A stretch of DNA of 16,511 nt from an uncultured Eubacteriales bacterium (GCA_934615635.1 CAKTTT010000035.1:1-16511), one strand, 5' to 3'; shown: positions 1-7,673, counted from the stretch's first letter. Notes: generated by a model not told the origin, from the letters alone. A program made the numbers and translations.

Positions 1-18
1 CTTTAGGACTTATGCCGA

Positions 19-2286
19 TTATATCTCGGTCGATTTATTCCCTCCGCCTGTCGTTTTGGCCGTATAGGAGCCGGACCGCAGGGGTTTCACTGCCAGATCG
101 TCCCCGGCGAAAACATAGCCCGCCGGCAGATAAATCCGGCCGGACAGCGTTTCCGGCGCTTCGACTTCCAGCCGGACTTCCTCGCCGGCCCGCTCCCAGC
201 GCACCCGGATTTTTCCCTCCGGCGCCTCATGCCAGCCCTCCGCGAAGGTCAACTGCTCCACGAAGGCCGGACGAATGTCCGCTTCCCCGCCTCTGCGGCG
301 GGGATTGTAGTGGATGCCCGCCAAATGGCGGATGAACCAGTGGCTGATATCCCCCCAGAAGTGGTGGTTGAGGGAATCCCGGTCTTCCGGGAAGAAGCTC
401 TCCCGCAGGGTGGTGGCGCCCCGCTCCAGCCAGCAGCCATAGGAGGGGTAATCCGGCCGGGTGATCATCGTATAGGCCAGGTCGCTATAGCCATAGGCGG
501 ACAGCACATGGAACAGCACCCGTCCCCCCAGCACCCCCACGTCCATGTGATCGCCCTGCTCGTGGATGAAGGTCAGCAGGCGGCGAAAAGCCTCCGGCTT
601 CTCCCCCTCGTCGAATAGGGAATAGAAAATCGCCATGGCCTGGGAGGTTTGGCAGCGTCCCAGGGCGGTCATGGTGGAGAGATCCAGCAGCTCCTTCCGG
701 CCGGCCTGCCGCAGCCGTCCATAAAGCGCCCGGGCGAAGGACTGCTGTTCCGCCATCCCCAGCTCGCCGAAGATGTAGGCCGCCTTATCGCAGATATCCA
801 TGGACAGCACGGTGTCGGTGAATTCCAGCGGGGCTTTGTACTGGTCCGCTATCCGGCCCACGGGGCACCAATCCCCTAGCCCGCAGCAGACCAGCCCGTC
901 CTCCCGTATACGGGTGGCGAGATAATCCAGATACCGCAGGATGGCGTGGGCGTTTTCCCGCAGGATGGTCTTGTCACCCCGGTAGAGATAGGTCATATAG
1001 GGCACATACACCAGCACATTATCCCAGGCCGGGCCGTTGCCCCAGGCGAAGCCCCAGCCGCCGGTGGGGACGATCCCGGGCAGGGAACCGTCCGCCGCCT
1101 GGGCCTTGCGGATGTTGTGCATCCATTCCCGATAATTTTTATCCGGCTCCAAATTCAGCAGGGTGTGCTCGGTGGACAGGGAAGCGTCGGCGGTCCAGCC
1201 GTTTTTCTCCCGCTGGGGGCAGTCGGTGGGAAAATGGTGAAAATTGGAAACCGTGGACCGGCGCACCATGGCCTGCAGGGCGTTGGCGGCGGCGTCCGAG
1301 CAGGTGAAGCCGCCCCGCTCCCGCAGCCGGGTGTGGAACACCACGAAGGTCAGCAGCTCCTTACTCGCCTGCTCCGGCCGCAGGCCCTTCACCAGCACAT
1401 ATTGGAATCCGTGGTAGGTGAAGGTAGGGGTGTAGGTTTCCACCCCCTCCCCCTTGCAGATATATACGTCCTTGTGGGTATAATCGTTTTCATCGAAGGA
1501 GATGCTCCGCCTGTCCAGCCGGCCCTCCTTGAGCTGCTCCGCATGGTAGAGGGCGATGGTCTGCCCCGCCTCTCCCCGGATGGTCAGGCGGCACACGCCG
1601 GTGTTGTTTTCCCCGAAGTCAAAGAGAGTGCCGTCCTCCAGCGGCCGCATCGACACCGGCCGGATTTCCCGCTCCACCACGATGGGCTCCGCCTCGCACA
1701 GCCGCGCCTCCCCCCGAGGCAGCGGCGCGGTCCGGGCGAAAGCCCAGGCGCTGTCGTCATAACCGGGAGCGCACCAGCCGGGCAGCTCCCGCCGGGCGTC
1801 GTAATATTCCCCGTTGCGGTAATCGTCGTTATAAATGGGGGAGGGCGCGATCCGGAAGCTTTCATCGCTTTCCAGGCGCATCGTCTCTCCACCGGGGAAG
1901 GTCATCTCCAGCCCCAGGGCCAGCTCCGGTGCTCCCCGGAAGCGGGCTTTCTCAAAATCCCACACATAGCCGCCGGGGTTGTTCTGGAAGCCGTTGCCCA
2001 GGCAAATGCCCAAAACATTTTCGCCTTTTTGTAGATATTTAAGAACTGTATACGAATCGTAATAAATAATGTCGTCCGGATTGCTGATATAGGGGGACAA
2101 CAGGCCCTTGGTAATCCGGCGGCCGTTGACATACAGCTCATAAAAGCCCAGGCCGCAGATCAGCAGCTCCGCCTTTTCGGGCAGAACCTCCAGCCGGAAG
2201 CTTTTGCGCAGGTAGGGGGCGGGAACATACTCCGTCAGGGTGGAATAGGCGGGTCCGGCGTGGATAAACTGCATGGGATAGTCCAT
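19..2286 (-). CDS. GH78 alpha-L-rhamnosidase, cytoplasmic
   Basis: Inverting glycoside hydrolase that removes terminal L-rhamnose from plant glycosides or polysaccharides. The 755-residue order matches GH78: an N-terminal Bac_rhamnosid_N-like beta domain (about 45-180, with ELYVNGRRI and GNGFQNNPGGY), a concanavalin-like domain (about 205-325), the (alpha/alpha)6 catalytic barrel (about 325-660) and a C-terminal beta domain (about 660-740). The active-site block DCPQREKNGWTADA lies at 355-368. By comparison with Bacillus RhaB, E360 is the expected general acid, D355 and D367 line the site, and E629 in GATTLRESF is the candidate base. There is no signal peptide or anchor, so it should act on imported oligosaccharides. 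The ATG follows AAAGGAG by 9 nt. It is monocistronic with its own promoter. No transporter lies beside it in this window. The family call is firm; the exact substrate is unknown. Confidence 0.93.
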   Translation of the reverse strand: MDYPMQFIHAGPAYSTLTEYVPAPYLRKSFRLEVLPEKAELLICGLGFYELYVNGRRITKGLLSPYISNPDDIIYYDSYTVLKYLQKGENVLGICLGNGFQNNPGGYVWDFEKARFRGAPELALGLEMTFPGGETMRLESDESFRIAPSPIYNDDYRNGEYYDARRELPGWCAPGYDDSAWAFARTAPLPRGEARLCEAEPIVVEREIRPVSMRPLEDGTLFDFGENNTGVCRLTIRGEAGQTIALYHAEQLKEGRLDRRSISFDENDYTHKDVYICKGEGVETYTPTFTYHGFQYVLVKGLRPEQASKELLTFVVFHTRLRERGGFTCSDAAANALQAMVRRSTVSNFHHFPTDCPQREKNGWTADASLSTEHTLLNLEPDKNYREWMHNIRKAQAADGSLPGIVPTGGWGFAWGNGPAWDNVLVYVPYMTYLYRGDKTILRENAHAILRYLDYLATRIREDGLVCCGLGDWCPVGRIADQYKAPLEFTDTVLSMDICDKAAYIFGELGMAEQQSFARALYGRLRQAGRKELLDLSTMTALGRCQTSQAMAIFYSLFDEGEKPEAFRRLLTFIHEQGDHMDVGVLGGRVLFHVLSAYGYSDLAYTMITRPDYPSYGCWLERGATTLRESFFPEDRDSLNHHFWGDISHWFIRHLAGIHYNPRRRGGEADIRPAFVEQLTFAEGWHEAPEGKIRVRWERAGEEVRLEVEAPETLSGRIYLPAGYVFAGDDLAVKPLRSGSYTAKTTGGGNKSTEI

Positions 2287-2305
2287 CGATGCTCGCTCCT
2301 TTCAG

Positions 2306-2320
2306 ATAAGGCTTCCTTAT
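2306..2320 (-). promoter_or_regulatory. Perfect inverted repeat in the rhamnosidase 5' leader
   Basis: ATAAGG-CTT-CCTTAT is a perfect 6-3-6 palindrome between the predicted start of transcription (about 2321) and the ribosome site. It could be an operator or a short 5' stem that protects the mRNA. Only the sequence symmetry is seen; the role is inferred. Confidence 0.4.
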
Positions 2321-2327
2321 GGTGCTG

Positions 2328-2355
2328 ATTATAGCATCCTGGGAATATCTGTAAA
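2328..2355 (-). promoter_or_regulatory. Promoter of the rhamnosidase gene
   Basis: On the minus strand TTTACA (2350-2355) and TATAAT (2328-2333) are separated by 16 bp. A TG one base upstream of the -10 gives an extended -10 (TGCTATAAT). The leader to the ATG is about 35 nt. Confidence 0.7.
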
Positions 2356-2371
2356 GGCTTTTCGGGAATAT
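2341..2371 (-). promoter_or_regulatory. Direct repeat flanking the rhamnosidase -35 element
   Basis: GGGAATAT occurs at 2341-2348 and again at 2364-2371 in the same direction (period 23 bp), bracketing the -35 hexamer at 2350-2355. Paired direct half-sites next to or over the -35 are typical of AraC/XylS activators, which often control rhamnoside genes. The activator is not identified. The AraC-type gene in this window lies in a different, accessory context and need not be the partner. Confidence 0.35.
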
Positions 2372-2464
2372 TTTATTTTTTGTTCTGTAAAGTCTTCATA
2401 TGACCTCAATCCAGGGGGATTCCAACGAAAGCGTCGATTCAAGAGTAATGCGTATTATTTTCCT

Positions 2465-3025
2465 TCAGGCCATTAGTTGGGGTAATGCATGAAGTTCCAT
2501 GAGATGGCGCCATTTTAAACGAGTTGTTCGGATCTCTTCTCTGCTTAATGCCAGAAGACGTGTATCCTGTTCCGTTTGATAGGCATCGGCGTCTATTCGA
2601 AAGACGCCGTCCTTTAATTCTGCTACGGTATAACAAGGGTTAAGGTTGTTGATATCCCGGTACGCAAAACGATTCTTTTCGATATCGATTATGAGTATGG
2701 GCCTTTTCATCCTGTGGGCCTTTCTGTCATATATGCTTGGCTGCAAAAAAATCAAGTTTCCTTTTGAGTTGGCGGACATATTCCCGCAAAATTGGAAGTC
2801 CTTTATGTTCAAGAATAACGACGGTTTTTCTTTGTTTTTGATGATCGCTAAAAACCCCACATAATTGCACATCGTCACCTCTGCGATGGAATATATGCAG
2901 CAAAGCGTATTGCTTTGAGGAATGTCTAAAAATTTGTCATGGATATAGGGCATCGAATAGCGATCCTCCCAATGGGGGAGGGTGGAAAAATCAAATTTCC
3001 AATCGGTCGTTTCGGTCGTTTGCAT
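2465..3025 (-). CDS. Protein of unknown function, 186 aa
   Basis: I do not recognise this protein. It starts with MQTTETTDWKFDF, is soluble, and has mixed alpha/beta character with aromatic-rich stretches (WEDRYSMPYIHDKF, residues 19-32) and a hydrophobic segment (IYSIAEVTMCNYVGFLAII, about 44-62) that is too polar to be a confident membrane helix. The C-terminal third is charged and helical (about 150-180). The ATG is preceded by AGGCGG with good spacing and by a clear promoter, so it is very likely a real gene. It is the last of the six accessory minus-strand genes. No terminator hairpin is evident between its stop and the rhamnosidase promoter, only a short GGATT-type palindrome near 2408-2421. 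The base composition is much more AT-rich than that of its left neighbour. Confidence 0.7.
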   Translation of the reverse strand: MQTTETTDWKFDFSTLPHWEDRYSMPYIHDKFLDIPQSNTLCCIYSIAEVTMCNYVGFLAIIKNKEKPSLFLNIKDFQFCGNMSANSKGNLIFLQPSIYDRKAHRMKRPILIIDIEKNRFAYRDINNLNPCYTVAELKDGVFRIDADAYQTEQDTRLLALSREEIRTTRLKWRHLMELHALPQLMA

Positions 3026-3045
3026 AGAATCACCGCCTTTTCTTG

Positions 3046-3074
3046 TTTATACCATACCAATGGGAAAAGAGCAA
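3046..3074 (-). promoter_or_regulatory. Promoter of the 186-aa unknown gene
   Basis: Minus-strand TTGCTC (3069-3074), a 17-bp spacer, then TATAAA (3046-3051) with an upstream TGG (extended -10). The same TTGCTC -35 with a 17-bp spacer recurs in front of the GyrI-like gene at 9166-9194. Confidence 0.65.
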
Positions 3075-3113
3075 GGCGCAGCAATTATCAAAAGAGGTTG
3101 CCCTATTTCAGAT

Positions 3114-3130
3114 GAGAGGCTTGAACTCTC
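3114..3130 (-). repeat. T-arm-like hairpin, member of the TTTGAA motif family
   Basis: On the minus strand GAGAG-TTCAAGC-CTCTC forms a 5-bp stem with a 7-nt loop. This is exactly the geometry and loop consensus (TTCRANY) of a tRNA T-arm, but no complete tRNA surrounds it. It lies just after the kinase-like gene stop at 3152. Related motifs sit at 3903, 5694, 7681, 8559 and 9199. Confidence 0.5.
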
Positions 3131-3151
3131 GCAAAAACATATTCCGCTCCT

Positions 3152-3739
3152 TTATCTAAGTCCGTTGCTGAAAACCCAGGAATAAAACATGTCTTTAGGC
3201 GGCTTTTGATAATCGTATTTCAATAACGATTCTGTCGTTTCAATGCTATCGATGGCTTTTTGCAGTACATCGCTCTCACTAAGTCCGGTTACATCGATTT
3301 CTATTTCATTGATAAGAAGGGGACGCTTCAGATTCTTTTCATTCAGCTTCCGCTGCAGTTCATAATCTATGAGCCCGTCATTTGGACGATTTTTCATTTG
3401 AGCTGCCAATTGGTCCATATCGCGGCAAATAAGTTTAAGAGTAATAAAATGGTACCCTTTAAAAACAATGGGGATATCCCCAGTTCGTAAATCGTCTATA
3501 TCGGAGGCTATCACGTTTTTATACCCCAGTCTATGAAAGCACAACAGCATGGCCACTTGATTTTCCCAACAGGTTTTTTCTTCCAGCTCACCGGTCATGT
3601 CTTCCCTTCCATCCCGCGTATAAAATTTCGGTACCATCCATTGTTCCACACAGGTGGTTTTGTAATGGTTTAACAATCCTTTCGCCAAGGTGGATTTTCC
3701 TATGCCGCTTGTGCCGATAATAAATATAAAATCTTTCAA
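3152..3739 (-). CDS. Small P-loop NTPase, kinase-like, 195 aa
   Basis: The N-terminus is a beta strand (FIFII) running straight into a Walker A loop, GTSGIGKS (residues 9-16), as in AAA_33/adenylate-kinase-like small-molecule kinases and nucleotide kinases. NVIASDID (75-82) is a plausible Walker B strand. A basic, helical, lid-like part follows (about 112-140, with KNRPNDGL and RKLNEKNLKRP), and the chain ends with aromatic residues. The substrate cannot be told. The start is TTG at 3737-3739: no in-frame ATG or GTG lies upstream close enough, and a later start would remove the Walker A loop. A GAGG lies 14 nt upstream, which is a long spacing, so expression may be low. It is a single-gene unit between a terminator on its 5' side and the T-arm-like hairpin on its 3' side. 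Confidence 0.75.
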   Translation of the reverse strand: MKDFIFIIGTSGIGKSTLAKGLLNHYKTTCVEQWMVPKFYTRDGREDMTGELEEKTCWENQVAMLLCFHRLGYKNVIASDIDDLRTGDIPIVFKGYHFITLKLICRDMDQLAAQMKNRPNDGLIDYELQRKLNEKNLKRPLLINEIEIDVTGLSESDVLQKAIDSIETTESLLKYDYQKPPKDMFYSWVFSNGLR

Positions 3740-3790
3740 AGCAGTCCCACTTTCCTCATTATTTAAATTATCTAATAAACAGTCTGCCTT

Positions 3791-3799
3791 ATTATAGCA
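3791..3799 (-). promoter_or_regulatory. Extended -10 promoter of the kinase-like gene
   Basis: The minus strand reads TGCTATAAT (TATAAT at 3791-3796). There is no good -35 at 17 bp; the region upstream is T-rich because it is the tail of the preceding terminator. An extended -10 promoter is the likeliest reading. Confidence 0.5.
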
Positions 3800-3818
3800 T
3801 ATAAAAAGAAAGTAAAAA

Positions 3819-3856
3819 GAAAGAAGTCGATTGTTTTACACCAATCGACTTCTTTC
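3819..3856 (-). terminator. Rho-independent terminator after the AraC-type gene
   Basis: A perfect 15-bp stem (GAAAGAAGTCGATTG and its complement) with an 8-nt loop. On the minus strand it is followed by TTTTTACTTTCTTTTT. It lies about 200 nt after the AraC-type stop and just before the kinase promoter. Confidence 0.85.
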
Positions 3857-3902
3857 AACAAAATTTGTAAAGGTGGCACAAAATGAACCCCTTGGGATTT
3901 TT

Positions 3903-3922
3903 GGAGGTGGTTTGAATCCTCG
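3903..3922 (-). repeat. TTTGAA motif copy beside a terminator
   Basis: The plus strand reads GGAGGTGGTTTGAATCCTCG, preceded by a T-run. It resembles the copies at 7681 and 8559 and the T-arm of the tRNA-Arg at 9381. It lies 47 bp from the terminator stem and downstream of the AraC-type gene stop. Confidence 0.5.
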
Positions 3923-3964
3923 TATAAAGGAAAATTATATGTGAATAGGCGGCTCAAAACCGAC

Positions 3965-4006
3965 TTCCCTCAAATATTGTTTCCCTCAAATTTCATTGTT
4001 CCCTCT
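3965..4006. repeat. Short degenerate tandem repeat in the AraC-type 3' region
   Basis: TTCCCTCAAAT occurs at 3965-3975 and 3981-3991, and a partial third copy (TTCCCTC) starts at 3999, giving a period of 16-18 bp. No function is evident. It lies in the 320-bp gap between the AraC-type and kinase-like genes, which otherwise holds only the motif and terminator listed separately. Confidence 0.45.
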
Positions 4007-4059
4007 GTCGCATTATAAAACGCAATTTGAAAAAGGCCGATTTTTCAAAAGTTCCCGCC

Positions 4060-5505
4060 TTACATTCCTTCTTTTTGAAGTATTTTCTCAAACTGCTCCA
4101 CGGCTTCCATATCTTTCCGCATAGCTTTACGCCCTTCATCAGCAAGTATTTTACGAGCGGCAGGATCCCGGAATTTTTCAAGACCTTTCCCTTCAAAGGC
4201 AAAGCCCTGCGACCACAGGAACCCACCGTATTTTGAACACTCGTCCAGAGCGGCTATGGCGATATTAAGCTCTTCGCGCCATTCGGGATAGTTCTCGGCA
4301 AGCGATCGATAATAATCCAACGCCGCATGACGTTCCCATATTTGGCATAACCCATCGCAGTATATACCTAATCGGAGATTAATATTATCTTCACATGTAT
4401 CCAGCGGGAGAGTGGATAAATCTTCGTGTTCGAGCATGTACAGATATGCTTCCCATGCAGCCAAGCCCGACGAAATGGAATCTCTGATTTTATCGGTTCT
4501 GCGAGCGTGGGCAACAATTAATTTTAGTTGTTCAAGTACGCGTTGGCGTTCGGGAACAGGGTCCAGCCGTTCTTTCAGCAGGATGTAATCCAGTATTACA
4601 TCCTGCCAATTTTCGTGTACGAAGGTTTCAGCATCCCTCTGGTCGCTCTCGCCCTCTCCATCGACAGCTTCTTTGCAAACGATTATATCACCATTGTCTT
4701 CGTAGCCGATAATGATGCTGTATCTGTGGCTGTTGGTGCGTCTTAACAGAATAGGGTAGCCTTTGTCAATGCTTTCGACAAAATCACGCTTGATTTGTTC
4801 CTCATCGGTATTCAGCATTTTGCCGTCGTTGTCTCGTCTGATGTTGACATATTTAGCCGACCAGCCTATTGTTTTCAATAGCCGCAGTTCTTCCCCGAAT
4901 GGTGTCTCGTTGTTATTTCCGAAGCATTCGCAGCCCCTTGAACCTACCCAATCGCCTTCAATCCAGCAAAAGTGGTTGGCCATGCCGCTGTAAAACGCCA
5001 GTTCGCTTCTATCCATCTTGGTACCAGTGATGTTAAATATTGCTGCCAAGAGGTTGACACCGAAATCGGTTTCATTGCCGTCGTAACCGATTTCTGGTAT
5101 GTTCGGTATGATTTTTCTGTTCATGCCAAATCCTCCCTTAATAAATATTTTTATTGAAAGCGGGTAAAAATACTTTAATTTTTTACTTGATGCCCTCGCG
5201 GCTGTGGGGGTAACACCGTGAAACCGCGTAAATGCCTTGGTAAAACTGTCCGGTGAATCGTACCCGTACTTCAAGGAAACATCGATTACTTTTGCTTGCG
5301 TATTTTTTAATTCCTCTCCCGCAAGCGTCAACCGTCTGTTTCTTATATATTCGCTTATGGAAAGTCCCGTCACAATATGGAACGTTTTTTGAAAATAATC
5401 GGTTGACGAGTTTATATATTTCGATACATCGTCTGCGTTTATATTTTCCAAAAGATTACTTTCAATAAAGTTTATTGCATTTTGTGTGTCGTTAATCCAG
5501 TTCAT
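4060..5505 (-). CDS. AraC-type regulator with a long C-terminal sensor- or peptidase-like part
   Basis: Residues about 6-105 are an AraC/XylS double helix-turn-helix, including the signature run SLKYGYDSPDSFTKAFTRFHGVTP split over 77-100. Here the DNA-binding domain is N-terminal and is followed by about 370 residues. Residues about 135-310 look like a BtrH/C39-like papain-fold domain: a FYSGMANHFCWIEG segment with C180, then KGYPILLRR and H260-RYSIIIGYED, which resembles the His-containing strand pair of such domains. This match is weak and is inference. The last 150 residues are helical, with several Trp and charged residues. At 481 aa it is far longer than a typical 280-aa AraC protein. 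The ATG follows AGAGGCG by 7 nt. It has its own promoter and a terminator on each side. A likely role is ligand-responsive regulation, possibly of itself. Confidence 0.82.
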   Translation of the reverse strand: MNWINDTQNAINFIESNLLENINADDVSKYINSSTDYFQKTFHIVTGLSISEYIRNRRLTLAGEELKNTQAKVIDVSLKYGYDSPDSFTKAFTRFHGVTPTAARASSKKLKYFYPLSIKIFIKGGFGMNRKIIPNIPEIGYDGNETDFGVNLLAAIFNITGTKMDRSELAFYSGMANHFCWIEGDWVGSRGCECFGNNNETPFGEELRLLKTIGWSAKYVNIRRDNDGKMLNTDEEQIKRDFVESIDKGYPILLRRTNSHRYSIIIGYEDNGDIIVCKEAVDGEGESDQRDAETFVHENWQDVILDYILLKERLDPVPERQRVLEQLKLIVAHARRTDKIRDSISSGLAAWEAYLYMLEHEDLSTLPLDTCEDNINLRLGIYCDGLCQIWERHAALDYYRSLAENYPEWREELNIAIAALDECSKYGGFLWSQGFAFEGKGLEKFRDPAARKILADEGRKAMRKDMEAVEQFEKILQKEGM

Positions 5506-5528
5506 TTTTTATCGCCTCTTGTAAAAAC

Positions 5529-5557
5529 ATTATAAAACATTTCCATTTGATTGTCCC
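5529..5557 (-). promoter_or_regulatory. Promoter of the AraC-type gene
   Basis: Minus-strand GGGACA (5552-5557), a 17-bp spacer and TATAAT (5529-5534), placed 23 nt before the ATG. The -35 matches the consensus at four of six positions, as expected for an activated promoter. Confidence 0.6.
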
Positions 5558-5608
5558 GTCATTTTTCGGTTTTATTTGTCCATCCGCTGAAAATATTTGT
5601 CATAATAA

Positions 5609-5649
5609 AAACCTGCCGATAAAGCAATTACAGCTTTTTCGACAGGTTT
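5609..5649 (-). terminator. Terminator between the sigma-factor-like and AraC-type genes
   Basis: A 17-bp imperfect stem (AAACCTGYCGAWAAAGC arms, 7-nt loop) followed on the minus strand by TTTTTATTATG. One mismatch becomes a G-U pair only in the minus-strand RNA, which supports leftward transcription. Confidence 0.75.
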
Positions 5650-5689
5650 CGTCACTGTAAAAGGGCTATGAAAAAGATATTATTTACGA

Positions 5690-5811
5690 TTTTGGCTGAT
5701 GCCTTTGAACCCACGCGTCCCCGAAAAAAGTTGGTAGCAAGCCGGAGAACCCGGAGCGCGTTTAAAAGTGAGCAACAAAGGCGCAGCGTGACCTTTTTCG
5801 GAAAAGGAGAT
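5690..5811 (-). repeat. Composite repeat, copy 1: 81-nt hairpin block plus TTTGAA motif
   Basis: A TTTGAA motif (5694-5717, TTTGAA at 5704-5709) is joined to an 81-nt block (5721-5801) closed by CCGAAAAA and TTTTTCGG. The block shares with copy 2 (9215-9295) the runs AAAAG-YTGGTRGC, GCGTTTAMAA and CGTGAC at the same relative positions, and both have GGAGA just outside. It starts about 45 bp after the sigma-factor-like gene stop. It may be a mobile repeat of the MITE/REP kind or a structured 3' RNA. Together with the terminator and the promoter above it accounts for the gap 5506-5844. Confidence 0.6.
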
Positions 5812-5844
5812 TTGGCATTTTTAAGGCCGAAACGCTCTGTTTTG

Positions 5845-7500
5845 TCAATTCGCTTTCGGATTTTCAAGCATTTGCTCTTTTGCGTCCAACGGAAGCACAT
5901 CAGTAAATACAATCAAATTGGAGGTGATTTTTTCTCGATCGGTCAGGGCTTTCAATGTGCCGTTTCCGTAAAGGATATCCATCACCATCAGCGCCACTTC
6001 ATTGCTGATAAATCCGCTTGCGGTCCAGCTAAAAATTAAATCCTGCATTTGGGACGGATAATCGTGGGCAATGGTTTGCGCATATTCAAAGGCGTAATCC
6101 GCAAACTGTCTTTTACATTTTTCATCGAGCTGCGGAATTTTGGCAAAGAAAGTTTCCGCTTTTCCCTTGACCACCATAAGATTAACCTGGTTGTTTTCAG
6201 AAATAAACTGTCGCTCCCTGAGTCGTTTGAATTTATCTGCATTTACACGGTCATCCGCAATTGCATCGGTCATGAATTCGTAAAGCGTTTCATAATCCGA
6301 CGTCAAATTATTTTTCCAGCCCCCTTCGCGCGAAGAGTATCGGCTGTCTATAGACCAGGAATAGACCGGATACTTATCAGACCAGCGCGTCATATTACCG
6401 CAAGCCCGCAGAGAAGGGAGCTGCAGAGTGGGAACATAGTCCTTATCCGCCTGAGTCCTTTCTATTTCTATAATAGCGATATAATTTCCCCCGTCCGTTG
6501 TTTTAATATAATAAGGGGACAGATCCTTTTTTGTCTCCAATTGACATTTGTTAGCCACGCCGTAAAAAATCGCTGCTGCTTCTAAAAGATCACGGTTTCC
6601 GCTGGGAATATATACCTCCTTAACATCAGAAATTGCCTCCCGGACAGATTGGGCGTAATCCTTTGCAAGCAGTTGGGCTATTTCAAGCTGTTTTTTTAAT
6701 TTGTTTTCCTGTTTTTCCAGCGAATACGTTGGCGAATCAAATCTTACGTAGGTGGTAAATCTGTTGCCGGATTTTTTCACTAAAAAGCCGTTGCTTTCCA
6801 GCAGCTCGATCTTGTCCTCGATGAACACGGGAGTGACGCCCAATTCTTCCGCTATTTCTTCTTTTGTCCTGGGAGTGTCATACACACTGTAAACGATATT
6901 CAGATTTAAGCTGTCATTCAGGTAATATTCCGGGCCTCCGTTTGGCCCCGGATCCCCGCAGTGACCAATGCTGACGGCTTTAACGGGCTTCATGCCGAGC
7001 TTTCCTATTTTCCGTTCCATGTGAAATCCCTCCTTTAATTCATGACGCGCTTGATTCAGATGCCATTTTACGGTGCCTGTCGGGATCCCTTGCTGTGCGG
7101 AAATCTGTACGATAGATTTGTTTTCGTAATAGTATGCATAAACAATTTCACGGCGTGTTTTGGTGAGAAATGCGATCTCGCGCCGCAAACGCAGGAATTC
7201 CTCCTCGGCCTCCCCCAAATCATAAGCATCCTCAAAGGATAGGTTGATTTCGTCGAGCGCAATCCCCTGATGCTTTTTTACAGAAGAAACATATTTGGAG
7301 TAGACGTGTTCGCTGATGCGCCAAATATAGCCCTCTAAGTTGTATATTTCGTTTGCTTTTATTAAGGATTTATACAACTCTTCGACAATATCCGCGCAAA
7401 TGTCTTCTGCTTCAGCATAGGAAAACGCTTTTTTGATCGCGAATCCATAGATTTTAGGAAGATATTCGGTTAGTATTTCATCCGCTTTTTGTTTATCCAT
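5845..7500 (-). CDS. ECF-like sigma factor with a long C-terminal regulatory part
   Basis: Residues 8-75 resemble sigma-70 region 2 (LPKIYGFAIKKAFSYAEAEDICADIVEELY, split at 16-45), and 108-158 resemble region 4 with the helix-turn-helix SIVQISAQQGIPTGTVKWHL at 131-150. Numbering counts from an ATG at 7506. An acidic linker separates the two. Unlike a plain ECF factor of about 170 aa, the chain continues for some 390 residues: a winged-helix-like segment (208-255, TKEEIAEELGVTPVFIEDKI) and a soluble domain to 553 without membrane helices. I choose the ATG at 7500 because GGAG lies 8 nt before it but only 2 nt before the ATG at 7506, giving 551 residues. No adjacent anti-sigma factor is seen, so the C-terminal part may replace it. 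The promoter in the short upstream gap is unclear; it does not show a good TTGACA/TATAAT pair and could be self-recognised. Confidence 0.82.
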   Translation of the reverse strand: MDKQKADEILTEYLPKIYGFAIKKAFSYAEAEDICADIVEELYKSLIKANEIYNLEGYIWRISEHVYSKYVSSVKKHQGIALDEINLSFEDAYDLGEAEEEFLRLRREIAFLTKTRREIVYAYYYENKSIVQISAQQGIPTGTVKWHLNQARHELKEGFHMERKIGKLGMKPVKAVSIGHCGDPGPNGGPEYYLNDSLNLNIVYSVYDTPRTKEEIAEELGVTPVFIEDKIELLESNGFLVKKSGNRFTTYVRFDSPTYSLEKQENKLKKQLEIAQLLAKDYAQSVREAISDVKEVYIPSGNRDLLEAAAIFYGVANKCQLETKKDLSPYYIKTTDGGNYIAIIEIERTQADKDYVPTLQLPSLRACGNMTRWSDKYPVYSWSIDSRYSSREGGWKNNLTSDYETLYEFMTDAIADDRVNADKFKRLRERQFISENNQVNLMVVKGKAETFFAKIPQLDEKCKRQFADYAFEYAQTIAHDYPSQMQDLIFSWTASGFISNEVALMVMDILYGNGTLKALTDREKITSNLIVFTDVLPLDAKEQMLENPKAN

Positions 7501-7595
7501 ACGCATTACTCCGGCGCCGTTTGACTATATAGTGGAAAGAAATTCAGAAAGGTTGGCGATATTGAGAATTATTTCAATCAGACGAATCAAAAAGC

Positions 7596-7639
7596 AAAAA
7601 TCCGAACGCATCACCAATGAGCGAAGAGTTCGGATTTTT
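7596..7639 (-). terminator. Bidirectional terminator after the 230-aa unknown gene
   Basis: A 12-bp perfect stem (AAAAATCCGAAC and GTTCGGATTTTT) with a 20-nt apical part that can itself pair partly (GC-TCA with TGA-GC). T-runs follow on both strands. It separates the 230-aa gene (stop at 7674) from the sigma-factor-like gene. Confidence 0.8.
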
Positions 7640-7673
7640 TTATTCTGTCAAAGGGTTATCAAAAATGTAGTTG

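Noticed and set aside
946..2034. Plus-strand open frame of 362 codons opposite the rhamnosidase
   Set aside because: Gly/Pro/His-rich translation without family resemblance, no ribosome site, and it lies fully antisense to a clear GH78 gene in GC-rich DNA.
3772..3957. Minus-strand 61-codon frame between the kinase-like and AraC-type genes
   Set aside because: It runs through the TTTGAA motif, the terminator stem and the promoter of the next gene and has no ribosome site.
5652..5912. Minus-strand 86-codon frame over composite repeat copy 1
   Set aside because: It overlaps the end of the sigma-factor-like gene in another frame and mostly translates the repeat; no ribosome site.
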